A stretch of DNA of 64,000 nucleotides from Chitinophagaceae bacterium. Lineage in GTDB: Bacteria; Bacteroidota; Bacteroidia; Chitinophagales; Chitinophagaceae. The notes under the pieces were generated by a model that saw nothing but the letters and a program-made list of their open reading frames with translations, ran no database searches and was not told where the DNA came from. This document shows, in pieces, positions 21,956-30,933 of this stretch; within the stretch, counting starts at the first letter, position 1, and the number at the start of each line of letters is the position of its first letter. Both the position numbers and the translations under genes were made by a program. Location: NCBI GenBank assembly GCA_947452965.1, contig CANGEW010000001.1, forward strand, positions 1-64,000, in the 5' to 3' direction.

Positions 21956-22042
21956 AAGAAATAATTTTATGCAAAATAATCAATACCACAAGAATAACAT
22001 CAATTTATTAGAACACATTTCAATACTGCTGATAAAAAATAA

Positions 22043-22050
22043 TATATTTG
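22043..22050 (+). promoter_or_regulatory. Candidate -7 box (TATATTTG) upstream of the DoxX-like gene
   Basis: TAnnTTTG match 77 nt before the ATG; no clear -33. Confidence 0.35.
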
Positions 22051-22126
22051 TCATCATTAAATCGAAATGAAATAAAAAAATAGAATCAATTAAAATAAGA
22101 TTCAAAAAACATTTAAAAAATAAACA

Positions 22127-22504
22127 ATGAAACAACAAAAAACAATTTTTTGGATTACTACCACATTAATTTTTCTTTTTGAAGGCGTTATGCCTGCATT
22201 AACTTCTCAAACAGAAATGGCAAAAAAAGGAATTACTGATTTGGGGTATCCACTATATTTTGGAACTGCATTAGCCGTTTTTAAAGTCATAGGAGCTCTT
22301 TCTTTGATATTGCCAATGATCCCTAAGCGTATAAAAGAATGGGCATATGCAGGTTTCGCATTTGACTTTATTTTTGCAGGAATCAGTATCATTGCAATAC
22401 ATGGCATTTGCATTGAGGCTATGTTCCCATTAATTACTTTTATCGTATTAGCTCTTTCTTACGTGTCTTATCATAAAATTGAGGCATTGAAAAGTAATTC
22501 ATAG
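22127..22504 (+). CDS. DoxX-like family membrane protein
   Basis: FWITTTLIFLFEGVMPALTSQTEMAKKGITDLGYPLYFGTALAVFKVIGALSLILP resembles the DoxX-like family. Confidence 0.75.
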   Translation: MKQQKTIFWITTTLIFLFEGVMPALTSQTEMAKKGITDLGYPLYFGTALAVFKVIGALSLILPMIPKRIKEWAYAGFAFDFIFAGISIIAIHGICIEAMFPLITFIVLALSYVSYHKIEALKSNS

Positions 22505-22508
22505 TCTT

Positions 22509-22934
22509 ATGGAGCACAGTATCTATCCTTGTATTTGGTTTGAAAATCAAGCACATGTTGCAGCTGATTATTATTGTAGCATTTTTCGCAATGCTACAAT
22601 ATTGTCATCCAACCCTATGGCAGTTGTTTTTGAAATCAACGCCACAAAATTTATGGCATTGAATGGGAATAAGCCTAATGGATTTAATGAAGGAGTTTCA
22701 TTTGTAATTACTTGTGATACACAAGAAGAAATCGATTATTACTGGGAAAAATTAACAACCGAAGGTAAAAAAGGCAGATGCGGTTGGGTTACAGATAAAT
22801 TTGGCGTGTCGTGGCAAATTGTACCGAGTATTTTAGGAGCAATGATGAGTGACCCAGATAAAGCACCAAAAACCATGTATGCATTTATGCAAATGAAAAA
22901 ATTTATTATTAGTAAATTATTAGAAATACAATAG
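22509..22934 (+). CDS. VOC/PhnB-like (glyoxalase superfamily) protein
   Basis: IYPCIWFENQAHVAADYYCSIF...GFNEGVSFVITCDTQEEIDYYWEKLTTEGKKGRCGWVTDKFGVSWQIVP typical of PhnB-like VOC proteins. Confidence 0.85.
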   Translation: MEHSIYPCIWFENQAHVAADYYCSIFRNATILSSNPMAVVFEINATKFMALNGNKPNGFNEGVSFVITCDTQEEIDYYWEKLTTEGKKGRCGWVTDKFGVSWQIVPSILGAMMSDPDKAPKTMYAFMQMKKFIISKLLEIQ

Positions 22935-22957
22935 GCGGATTTTTACACATTCTGATT

Positions 22958-23671
22958 TCAATCACACTTTGTTAAATAGTGCTTTCTTAATTTCTCTGGC
23001 ATTTTTTCAATAGTATATCTTAACATGGTTCTAGGCATAGATGTAGTATGATCATCTAAAAAATCTTCAATAGCTGCCGGTTTTTTTTGCCAAGCTTCTC
23101 TTAACATCCAGCCCGCTGCTTTATGTATTAAATCATGTTTGTGTGAAAGCATGATTTTAGAGAGAGCTAGAATATCCTTCACGTCATTTTTTCTGATAAA
23201 GTACAAAGTTGCTATAATCGCTACTCTGTTTTCCCAGATATTATCAGATTTCGCATATTCATACAACAAAGTCCGTTCTTTATCTAATAACGATCTTCCC
23301 AAAATTAAATGAGCGCTAGAATCTACTAAATCCCAGTTGTTCACTCGGTGCAACTTATTTAGATATAAATCTAGCCATTGCCTTTCGGTGTTTGTTTTGG
23401 AAGCTTCGTTATATTTAATGACCAGAATAAAAATACCTGTTAATCTTTCTTCATGAAAAATAGAGTCTAATAATTTTTCCACTGTTTTTGCATCACAATC
23501 CTTATGGAATTTCTTTGCAATCATTCTTTGTACAGGAACAGATACCCCAAGAAAACAATCACCTTCTCCATATTCACCCTTGCCTGTTTTGAAAAATTTT
23601 TGTGAAATAATTGCGCGTTCTTTTGTTGAACAATTTTCTAATTGTTGATGTATTTTTTTGTATGTGTTCAT
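22958..23671 (-). CDS. DNA alkylation repair (AlkD-like) protein
   Basis: FFKTGKGEYGEGDCFLGVSVPVQRMIAKKF...NNWDLVDSSAHLILG...KAAGWMLREAWQK typical of AlkD-like HEAT-repeat proteins. Confidence 0.88.
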   Translation of the reverse strand: MNTYKKIHQQLENCSTKERAIISQKFFKTGKGEYGEGDCFLGVSVPVQRMIAKKFHKDCDAKTVEKLLDSIFHEERLTGIFILVIKYNEASKTNTERQWLDLYLNKLHRVNNWDLVDSSAHLILGRSLLDKERTLLYEYAKSDNIWENRVAIIATLYFIRKNDVKDILALSKIMLSHKHDLIHKAAGWMLREAWQKKPAAIEDFLDDHTTSMPRTMLRYTIEKMPEKLRKHYLTKCD

Positions 23672-23696
23672 GCAAGCAGTATACTTACTTCAAAAA

Positions 23697-23723
23697 TAAA
23701 AAACCAATCTGAATGGTTGGTTT
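23697..23723 (-). terminator. Rho-independent terminator of the TonB-dependent receptor gene
   Basis: Stem AAACCAATC-TGAAT-GGTTGGTTT (one T-G pair) with flanking A/T runs between 23671 and 23749. Confidence 0.75.
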
Positions 23724-23748
23724 TTTATACTAATTATTTAATTACCTT

Positions 23749-26700
23749 CTAGAAATTATATTTGACTCCCAGTTGCATTTGCCATCTTGAATTAATTGGA
23801 TCCAAAGTATAATAATGATTATCTATTCCTGTCGGTTTTACAAAATTAAATGAAGGCGTATACCCGGTTGAAGGAGCTCCAGGGTTTTTGCTTCCATCAT
23901 TTACGAACTTTAAAAAGTTTACTGTATAATTATTAAGGTTGGTTACAAAGTTTACATGACCCCAATCGTTATTAATCAGGTTAAGTACATTTAAAATGTC
24001 TAAACTAATTTGTAAAGTTTTATAATGATTTGATTTACTCAATTTGAATTCATGTAATATTTTCATGTCCAAATTATGCACCCATGGTGTTCTTAATCCA
24101 TTTCTTTCTGCATACTGACCTCTTCTGGTTTTTAAATAAGGATCATTTTCAATAAAATCATTTAAATCTACCCATTGTTGTTGTGCTGAATAGGTAACAT
24201 TCCCATTTCCATCTTTTACATCCATCAACTTGATATCATTTGCATCTTTAGGAATATACGGCAACATCGCATTGGATCCATTAGCAAAAGGAGCAGATTG
24301 ATACACTAAAGAATAAGGATTTCCTGATGCTCCAGAATAAAAGAATGTAATGGAAGTAGAATTCGTTTCATTCCATTTACACAATGCCCCAAAAGTAGCT
24401 ACGATTCTATGTCTTAAATCAAAATTTGAATATGACAGAGCAGAGCTATTAGGAGTAACGCTAGGATTTAAATTAAAGTTACTCTCCCATGAATTTCTGA
24501 TACCATTTGAAATATCTCTACTTTCACCATAAGTGTACGCAACACTCCAATTAATACCCATGGGCACACTAAATACTTTAATCGCATTATTGATTTTAGA
24601 CAACTGTGCAGTGATATTGTAACGATATCCTTCAGATGTATTTGTTAACATGTAAACATTTGAAAATTTCGAGTTGTATTTTCCGCCGACATATACAGGG
24701 GTTTCTGTTGGACCATTGCTAAAATAAGAAACACTGTCTTTTAAATTAATTTGTTGAAACTTAACATCTGTAATGGTTTTTGTATACAACAAATCAAGCG
24801 TAAACTTGTAGCCATTGCCAAACTTATAATCTAAAGCCAAGTTACTTCTCCAAACCATTGGAAGTTTGAAGTTGTTATCAAATACATCTACTTCATGAGT
24901 ACTGCTTTTACTTAACCCGCCATATTTTGTTACCGTATCTCTAAGCCCTTCTGGATTTAACGATAAAGGCACAGAAACTCCCGATGCAGGTCCATTCCAG
25001 TCAATGTTTCCGTAAGTATTACCATTAAGCGTATACGCATATCCATACCATGCAAATGGAACTCTTCCAGTAAATAGTCCTGTACCGCCTCTTAAGACCA
25101 TTTTCTGCTGATTCATTATTTCATATTTGAACCCAATACGAGGAGAAATAGAAAGTTGAGCAGGTAACGAACCTCTAATATCCTTAAAGCTCGTTGCACT
25201 ATACGTAGGGTTAGAGGAAATATAATTCACAGAATTCGTGCTATTTAACAATGTGTCGAGTGTTGGCTGATTGAAAGCAAACGAATAATCAATTCTTATA
25301 CCTGGAGTGATTTTAAATTTATCCGTAACCGATAATTCATCTTGTAAATAAGCACTCAAAAGCCCTATTTTAAATGGATTTGGAGGATTGTTGTAAATAT
25401 CATCTCTTTTGTTAGATAAATTTGGATCTGTGATAAAAGCCCCTCTGATTCTGCTTGGATTATCATTTAAAAAACTATTTAATCCTCTTGAATATTCCCA
25501 GCGTCCATTAAATGAATTCACAAAACCATACGTTAAATCATACAATTCATTATGTGTACCCAATGTGATTTTATGAATACCTTTTGTATAGGTAAGATTA
25601 TCTGTTATCTCATATGTCTGTTGTTTTAAATTATATATAGATGCTTCTCTCCAGGTTCCTAGTGTAATTCTTCCGTTATCAATATCAATATAGGGAGCCA
25701 TTGTTCCAGGAAAATCTCTATACTCATGTACATTTATATAACTAAGGATAAACTGGTTATTGATTTTATTATTAAACTTAGTTTTTAATTCTGCAGTGAG
25801 ATTGGTGTTGATGGTATGTTGGGTAAAATCATTTGAGCCAAATTGAAAGTTGGTAGAAGAACGTTCTAAATTATTGGCTTTTCCGTACGTAAATATCCCT
25901 CTTACCGACAAAGTGTTTTTTTCATCTAAATTAAAGTCCAATCTGCCAAAAAGCTTGTCACTGGTTGTGTAAATATTATATGGTTCATTAAAACTTCCCG
26001 CATCATACCCCAGAGATTTTAATTTATCATAAATCTTCTGCCCCTCTTCCAATGTCATGGCTGCGCCTGGATCCCCAACATTATACGTACTAGGCTCTTG
26101 ACGGTCGGTATGTTCATAATTGAAAATATAAAAAGCTTTATTCTTTTTAATTGGACCACTAATCGTGGCGCCTAGCTGATAATCATAAAAAGAACTTCCT
26201 ATAGATGTTTTCAGGCCATCTACGCTTTTTCCAACGCCCAAACCATTTCTTCCATAACTGTATATAGAACCATGTAATATATTGGTACCGCTTTTAGTTA
26301 CTGCATTTACACTTCCTCCAGTAAAATTTCCTAATTTAACATCAAAAGGAGATAATTGAACTTGTACTTCTTGAATGATATCAATGCTATAAGGAGTGGT
26401 TCTTGTTCCTGCACCAGCAGCACCTGATTGTCCGCCACCACTTACACCACCAGCAGAATTACTAAATCCAAAAGCATCGTTATTAATAGCACCATCTATG
26501 GTAAGATTATTATACCTAAAGTTAGAACCCGCAAAAGAGTTGTTATTAGACTGTGGAGTTAATCTGGTGAAATCAGACAGGCTTCTGCCAATACTTGGCA
26601 AAGTTTGTAATTGGCGACTATTTACATTAGTACCCTCTTTAGTTTTACTGGTTACAACTACAGACGACAACTCCGAAGTATTCGTTTTTAAAGTAATGCT

Positions 26701-27027
26701 AATATCAGGATTGTTGCCTAAAGTAAAATATACATCACTCAACACTTCTTCTTTATAACCAGTATGAGATATTTTCATAGTATAAGGACCTCCAGGTCGC
26801 AATCCAGCCAAATAAAAAATTCCTTTTTCATTGGTAATCGTATTCACTACCAGACCTGTTGGTTCATGTTTTATTGAAACCGTTACACTCATCAAATTAG
26901 AACTATTTTCACCCTTTACTCTACCACTAATAGAAGAGGATGTTTCTTGAGCAAAAGAAGTGTTGAATAAGTTTACAAACAAAAAAATTAGAGAAAATTG
27001 GTGAATGATTTTTTGAGAATTAAACAT
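23749..27027 (-). CDS. TonB-dependent outer-membrane receptor with N-terminal carboxypeptidase-regulatory-like domain
   Basis: SSISGRVKGENSSNLMSVTVSIKHEPTG...; plug (SIGRSLSDFTRLTPQSNNNSFAGSNFRYNNLTIDGAINND) and long beta-barrel ending ...GVKYNF. Confidence 0.9.
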   Translation of the reverse strand: MFNSQKIIHQFSLIFLFVNLFNTSFAQETSSSISGRVKGENSSNLMSVTVSIKHEPTGLVVNTITNEKGIFYLAGLRPGGPYTMKISHTGYKEEVLSDVYFTLGNNPDISITLKTNTSELSSVVVTSKTKEGTNVNSRQLQTLPSIGRSLSDFTRLTPQSNNNSFAGSNFRYNNLTIDGAINNDAFGFSNSAGGVSGGGQSGAAGAGTRTTPYSIDIIQEVQVQLSPFDVKLGNFTGGSVNAVTKSGTNILHGSIYSYGRNGLGVGKSVDGLKTSIGSSFYDYQLGATISGPIKKNKAFYIFNYEHTDRQEPSTYNVGDPGAAMTLEEGQKIYDKLKSLGYDAGSFNEPYNIYTTSDKLFGRLDFNLDEKNTLSVRGIFTYGKANNLERSSTNFQFGSNDFTQHTINTNLTAELKTKFNNKINNQFILSYINVHEYRDFPGTMAPYIDIDNGRITLGTWREASIYNLKQQTYEITDNLTYTKGIHKITLGTHNELYDLTYGFVNSFNGRWEYSRGLNSFLNDNPSRIRGAFITDPNLSNKRDDIYNNPPNPFKIGLLSAYLQDELSVTDKFKITPGIRIDYSFAFNQPTLDTLLNSTNSVNYISSNPTYSATSFKDIRGSLPAQLSISPRIGFKYEIMNQQKMVLRGGTGLFTGRVPFAWYGYAYTLNGNTYGNIDWNGPASGVSVPLSLNPEGLRDTVTKYGGLSKSSTHEVDVFDNNFKLPMVWRSNLALDYKFGNGYKFTLDLLYTKTITDVKFQQINLKDSVSYFSNGPTETPVYVGGKYNSKFSNVYMLTNTSEGYRYNITAQLSKINNAIKVFSVPMGINWSVAYTYGESRDISNGIRNSWESNFNLNPSVTPNSSALSYSNFDLRHRIVATFGALCKWNETNSTSITFFYSGASGNPYSLVYQSAPFANGSNAMLPYIPKDANDIKLMDVKDGNGNVTYSAQQQWVDLNDFIENDPYLKTRRGQYAERNGLRTPWVHNLDMKILHEFKLSKSNHYKTLQISLDILNVLNLINNDWGHVNFVTNLNNYTVNFLKFVNDGSKNPGAPSTGYTPSFNFVKPTGIDNHYYTLDPINSRWQMQLGVKYNF

Positions 27028-27078
27028 TACTAAGAATTAGGTGTGTTAAAATTTTATTAATAAAGTATTAAATTATTG

Positions 27079-27106
27079 CAAAGTAAATAGCCTGATGTTA
27101 CGTCAA
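27079..27106 (-). promoter_or_regulatory. Candidate promoter of the TonB-dependent receptor gene (TTG-N17-TTACTTTG)
   Basis: Minus-strand reading TTTTG ACGTAACATCAGGCTAT TTACTTTG, one mismatch to TAnnTTTG; 51 nt upstream of the ATG. Confidence 0.5.
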
Positions 27107-27155
27107 AATGTCTAAATGGTTACCTAAATGTTACCTAAATGTTACCTAAATGTTA
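27095..27155. repeat. 11-bp phased direct repeats ((A)AATGTTACCT) upstream of the TonB-dependent receptor gene
   Basis: TTA cores at 27098, 27120, 27131, 27142, 27153: spacings 22, 11, 11, 11 bp. Confidence 0.9.
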
Positions 27156-27377
27156 AGTGATGCAGATTGAATAGAAACCCTCACAAATATCTGTAAGCAG
27201 GTTTATAAGATACAACAACCAAGATTTGAGAAAATAATGAGAAATATTATTATCGTAAGAAAAAATCAGCAATTGGTTACCCATTCAAATATCTAACCCT
27301 TGTACAAGCGGCTCTTCTGTATAATATTAGAAATACCAAAAAACTATTGATTAATATACATTAATATACATTTAGTA

Positions 27378-27410
27378 AAGAAGCCAATGATAGTTAATTG
27401 GCTTCTTTTT
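27378..27410. terminator. Strong hairpin at the end of the glycosyltransferase-like gene
   Basis: 11-bp perfect stem AAGAAGCCAAT-GATAGTTA-ATTGGCTTCTT; T-run better on the + side than the - side. Confidence 0.6.
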
Positions 27411-28491
27411 AGGATTGACTAAATAATTTTACACTAGTCTGTTCTGCTAGTAAATAATATTTAGCATTGTTAGCAGATGCTATTTTATTTACAACTGACT
27501 TAGGCGTAAGATGGGTATTGTAATAATCTAACACATTATTACTCATCTGTGAAACTACCTCATTACGCAAGCCGTATGCCTTTTCAATTACTACAGATAG
27601 ATTTTCTGCATTGTTAAAGAACAAAGAGTTGTGACCATCCACTAGTGGCGGATGCATCATTTCTGCATATTCCTTTTGAATAATCGGTATACATCCAACA
27701 GACATCGATTCGGCTATATTGTGACAATAAGGCATTACAACACCCGGACAAGCCAAAAAAAATGAAAACTGACTTAAATATTTTCTATACTCTTCAAAAT
27801 GCATTCTAAAAGAATCCGTCTTGATAATAATGCATTTATGATCTGAATTACTCATTAAAAAACTGGTCAACTCCGAAGCGCTTTTGATTATTGTCAGAAA
27901 ATTACGAGTCAATAATTGATCGTATATTTTATTTCTGGAAAGAACGTTGAAATGTCTTTCTGGCTCATCGCCATAAAATCTAATATCAAAATTTCCTGCC
28001 ATAAATATTGATTTTTTTTTCTCAATATTTTCTAGATTGAACAAATGAACATCATGATGATAAAAGTTGGGATGCATAGAAATGGGAATATAAAAAGCAG
28101 GATCAACTGAGTTATTTGATGGCAAAAGAAAATTAAAATAATTAGGTAGTAAGTTCTTTTCGTTAAAACAGATGATTGGGGTTTTGCTTTTTTTAAAGGC
28201 GACAATTTTTTCTTTTATCAAATATTGCAGATAGCTTTCCCCGCCAAGAATTTCATTAAAAATAGCAAAGTTTCGATTGAGTGTGATTTGATAACCTTCA
28301 ATCGCAAAAAATTTTGCTAACACATAAAAATACCTTCCGTATAATTGGAGTTGTATTACGTCAAAATGAACAGTTTTCTTCTCTTTGACAAGGACTGGAT
28401 TTTTATACCTTATATACTGTAAATAATTGTGAAATAGCGTCTTATATTGACGAAAATATTTTCCAATGAATTTTCTACCTCTATAATACAT
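27409..28491 (-). CDS. Exostosin/glycosyltransferase-like protein
   Basis: Single ORF with C-terminal FFLACPGVVMPYCHNIAESMSVGCIPIIQKEYAEMMHPPLVDGHNSLFF, typical of a donor-site GT-B/exostosin-like region. Confidence 0.6.
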   Translation of the reverse strand: MYYRGRKFIGKYFRQYKTLFHNYLQYIRYKNPVLVKEKKTVHFDVIQLQLYGRYFYVLAKFFAIEGYQITLNRNFAIFNEILGGESYLQYLIKEKIVAFKKSKTPIICFNEKNLLPNYFNFLLPSNNSVDPAFYIPISMHPNFYHHDVHLFNLENIEKKKSIFMAGNFDIRFYGDEPERHFNVLSRNKIYDQLLTRNFLTIIKSASELTSFLMSNSDHKCIIIKTDSFRMHFEEYRKYLSQFSFFLACPGVVMPYCHNIAESMSVGCIPIIQKEYAEMMHPPLVDGHNSLFFNNAENLSVVIEKAYGLRNEVVSQMSNNVLDYYNTHLTPKSVVNKIASANNAKYYLLAEQTSVKLFSQS

Positions 28492-28792
28492 AACAAAATA
28501 TAAAATTAAAATGAATTATAATTTTAATTAAACTGCTCCGTATAACTGAATAAAATCATTGAAACAGCCAGATTTCTTGAATCATCCACTAATTTATCCT
28601 TTAGTGTAAGCTAAATTAATCTATTTTTTACAAGTGTATTATTAGCAGTTTGGCAAAGAATTTATAGGAGTCGGCTGGCGCATTCTTTTTCTATAGAAAG
28701 TGTTAGAATGTGAAAGAAAACTACACAGTTTATGCCCAAAGAACAAATCCCCTTTTTTACGAAATCGCAATACAGTCAAAGGTTTTAGATGA

Positions 28793-28829
28793 AACTAAAA
28801 ATGACAACCCGTTTTTGGATTGTCATTTT
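28793..28829 (-). terminator. Terminator downstream of the tRNA pair
   Basis: Stem AAAATGACAA...TTGTCATTTT; minus-strand reading is followed by TTTTTAGTTTC. Confidence 0.75.
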
Positions 28830-28840
28830 GGTAGTAATGT

Positions 28841-28914
28841 CGGGATGGCAAGATTCGAACTTGCGACCTCCTGGTCCCAAACCAGGCGCGATAACCGGGC
28901 TACGCTACATCCCG
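28841..28914 (-). tRNA. tRNA-Pro (anticodon TGG)
   Basis: Reverse complement CGGGATGTAGCGTAGCCCGGTTATCGCGCCTGGTTTGGGACCAGGAGGTCGCAAGTTCGAATCTTGCCATCCCG folds as a tRNA; anticodon loop TTTGGGA; CCA not encoded. Confidence 0.97.
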
Positions 28915-28973
28915 AACGGTAATTATTTTGAGGTGCTAAAGGAACTAGCCCACTCCTTCTCTCAAAAAAACTG

Positions 28974-29064
28974 CGGAGAGAGAGGGATTCGAACCCTCGG
29001 TACAGGTTTAAGCCCGTACAACGGTTTAGCAAACCGGCCCTTTCGGCCACTCAGGCATCTCTCC
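28974..29064 (-). tRNA. tRNA-Ser (anticodon GCT)
   Basis: Reverse complement GGAGAGATGCCTGAGTGGCCGAAAGGGCCGGTTTGCTAAACCGTTGTACGGGCTTAAACCTGTACCGAGGGTTCGAATCCCTCTCTCTCCG; long variable arm; anticodon GCT. Confidence 0.97.
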
Positions 29065-29092
29065 TTTTCTTAGCCCCTTCTTTAAGGGGTTG

Positions 29093-29122
29093 CAAAAATA
29101 CAATTCAATAAGTTACTGCCAA
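29093..29122 (-). promoter_or_regulatory. Consensus Bacteroidota promoter for the tRNA-Ser/tRNA-Pro unit (TTG-N19-TATTTTTG)
   Basis: Minus-strand TTTTG GCAGTAACTTATTGAATTG TATTTTTG; 28 nt upstream of the tRNA-Ser 5' end. Confidence 0.8.
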
Positions 29123-29162
29123 AATAAAAATCAAAATAGATTCAACTTTATTTTGGTATTTA

Positions 29163-30596
29163 TTACATCGTTGCTAATTGCACCTTGTGCTGCAACTCTA
29201 ATACGCTCTCTTTAAATAAATTGTCAGTATCCATCAAATCCTTAACTGTCTGACAACTATGTATTACCGTTGTATGATCTCGTCCTCCAAAATGCTCACC
29301 AATTGTTTTTAATGAGTTTTTTGTAAATGATTTTGATAAAAACATTGTTATTTGTCTCGCTTGTACAATTTCTCTTTTTCTGGTTTTTTGTAACAACTTG
29401 TCATACGGCACGTCAAAATACTCGCATACCATCTTCTGTATTGTGTCTATTGTGATTTCTTTTGTAGATGATTTTACAAAATTACGCAATACCTTTTTAG
29501 CTAATTCTAAATCTATTTCTCTTCTGTTCAAAGAAGATTGAGCCAATAAAGAAATTAATGCGCCTTCTAATTCTCTTACATTGCTATTAATATTATATGC
29601 AATATACTTTACGACTTCTTTCGGCATCTCCAATCCATCATTACTCATCTTCTTCTCCAATATCTCAATCTTGGTCTCATAGTCCGGCAGTTGCAAATCC
29701 GCACTCAATCCCCATCTAAAACGACTCAATAATCTTTCCTGAACACCTTCCAAATCCTTAGGTGACTTATCACTGGTTAAGATTAATTGCTTTCCGCTTT
29801 GATGTAAATGATTGAAAATCGAGAAAAATGCATCTTGTGACTTTTCTGCACGATTAAAAAACTGCACATCGTCAATGATTAACACATCTACCATTTGATA
29901 GAAATGTATAAAATCATTAATGGCATGATTTTTACTATGATCAATAAATTGATTGATAAATTTTTCTGAACTCACATACAATACAACCTTGTTATTGTAT
30001 AATCTCTTCACTTCATTTCCAATGGCTTGAGCCAAATGAGTTTTTCCCAAACCTACTCCACCATAAATAACTAAAGGATTGAAAGATGTTGATCCTGGCT
30101 TTTCCGCTACTGTTTTGCCAGCTCTTCTTGCCACTCTGTTACAATCACCCTCAATATAGGAATCAAACGTGTAAGAAGAATTCAACTGTGGGTCAATCTG
30201 CATTTTCTTCAACCCTGGTATTACAAATGGATTCTTTACGGGATTGTTTACCACCAATGGGAAATCCATTTCATTGCTAGCATAAGACTTATACCCATTA
30301 CCAGGTACATCCATGGTTAATGGTTTGTTTTTGCTATTACCACTATCTACCATTATTCTATACTCAAGTCTCGCTTCCTTACCTAATTCCCTTTTTAATG
30401 TTTTTGCTAATAATGAAACATAATGCTCTTCTAAATACTCAAAGAAAAACTGACTGGGAACTTGGATGGTAAGTACCTTCTCTTTAATCGCAACAGGTTT
30501 GATGGGTTCAAACCATGTTTTGAAATGTTGCCATTCAACAATGTCTTTTATGATCTCTAAGCAATTACTCCAAACTTTCTCAAAAGACTTCTCCAT
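29163..30596 (-). CDS. dnaA: Chromosomal replication initiator protein DnaA
   Basis: NPLVIYGGVGLGKTHLAQAIGNEV (Walker A), VLIIDDVQFF (Walker B), C-terminal GGRDHTTVIHSCQTVKDL (DnaA-box binding). Confidence 0.98.
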   Translation of the reverse strand: MEKSFEKVWSNCLEIIKDIVEWQHFKTWFEPIKPVAIKEKVLTIQVPSQFFFEYLEEHYVSLLAKTLKRELGKEARLEYRIMVDSGNSKNKPLTMDVPGNGYKSYASNEMDFPLVVNNPVKNPFVIPGLKKMQIDPQLNSSYTFDSYIEGDCNRVARRAGKTVAEKPGSTSFNPLVIYGGVGLGKTHLAQAIGNEVKRLYNNKVVLYVSSEKFINQFIDHSKNHAINDFIHFYQMVDVLIIDDVQFFNRAEKSQDAFFSIFNHLHQSGKQLILTSDKSPKDLEGVQERLLSRFRWGLSADLQLPDYETKIEILEKKMSNDGLEMPKEVVKYIAYNINSNVRELEGALISLLAQSSLNRREIDLELAKKVLRNFVKSSTKEITIDTIQKMVCEYFDVPYDKLLQKTRKREIVQARQITMFLSKSFTKNSLKTIGEHFGGRDHTTVIHSCQTVKDLMDTDNLFKESVLELQHKVQLATM

Positions 30597-30906
30597 TATT
30601 AATAATCCTATTTATAAACTGATCAAATGTTGTTTTTTGTAAGCATACTTTTAATACCATATGCTTCCTTTTTTTCGGACGGCGAATATCCTCACAAAAT
30701 GTTGAAAAAAAAACTTTTTATTCAAACTTTTTTTTAGTATTCAAAAAAATACTGATGAAAAACATCTATATTTTTTTTGGGACATTGAAAATAGGAAATT
30801 ATGACCACAAAACGGACACATTTATTAAAAAATAAAATATTATTTAATGAGGGGCCGTATAATTATTAATTTTCGAAGCAGGGTAGCTTGTTTCGTAAAT
30901 TAAGTC

Positions 30907-30914
30907 TACTTTTG
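30907..30914 (+). promoter_or_regulatory. Candidate -7 box (TACTTTTG) for the DUF3127 gene
   Basis: TTG (30888-30890) N16 TACTTTTG, 19 nt upstream of the ATG. Confidence 0.55.
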
Positions 30915-30933
30915 ACAACTAAAATAACACATC

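Noticed and set aside
28710-29073. ORFs 28710..28922, 28789..29073 and 28823..29050 as protein genes
   Set aside because: They run through the two tRNA genes and terminator; peptides such as MARFELATSWSQTRRDNRATLHPER are typical translated tRNA sequence.
30597-30933. oriC next to dnaA
   Set aside because: AT-rich, but I could find no TTATCCACA-like DnaA boxes by eye in this region; GC-skew for the genome would be needed.
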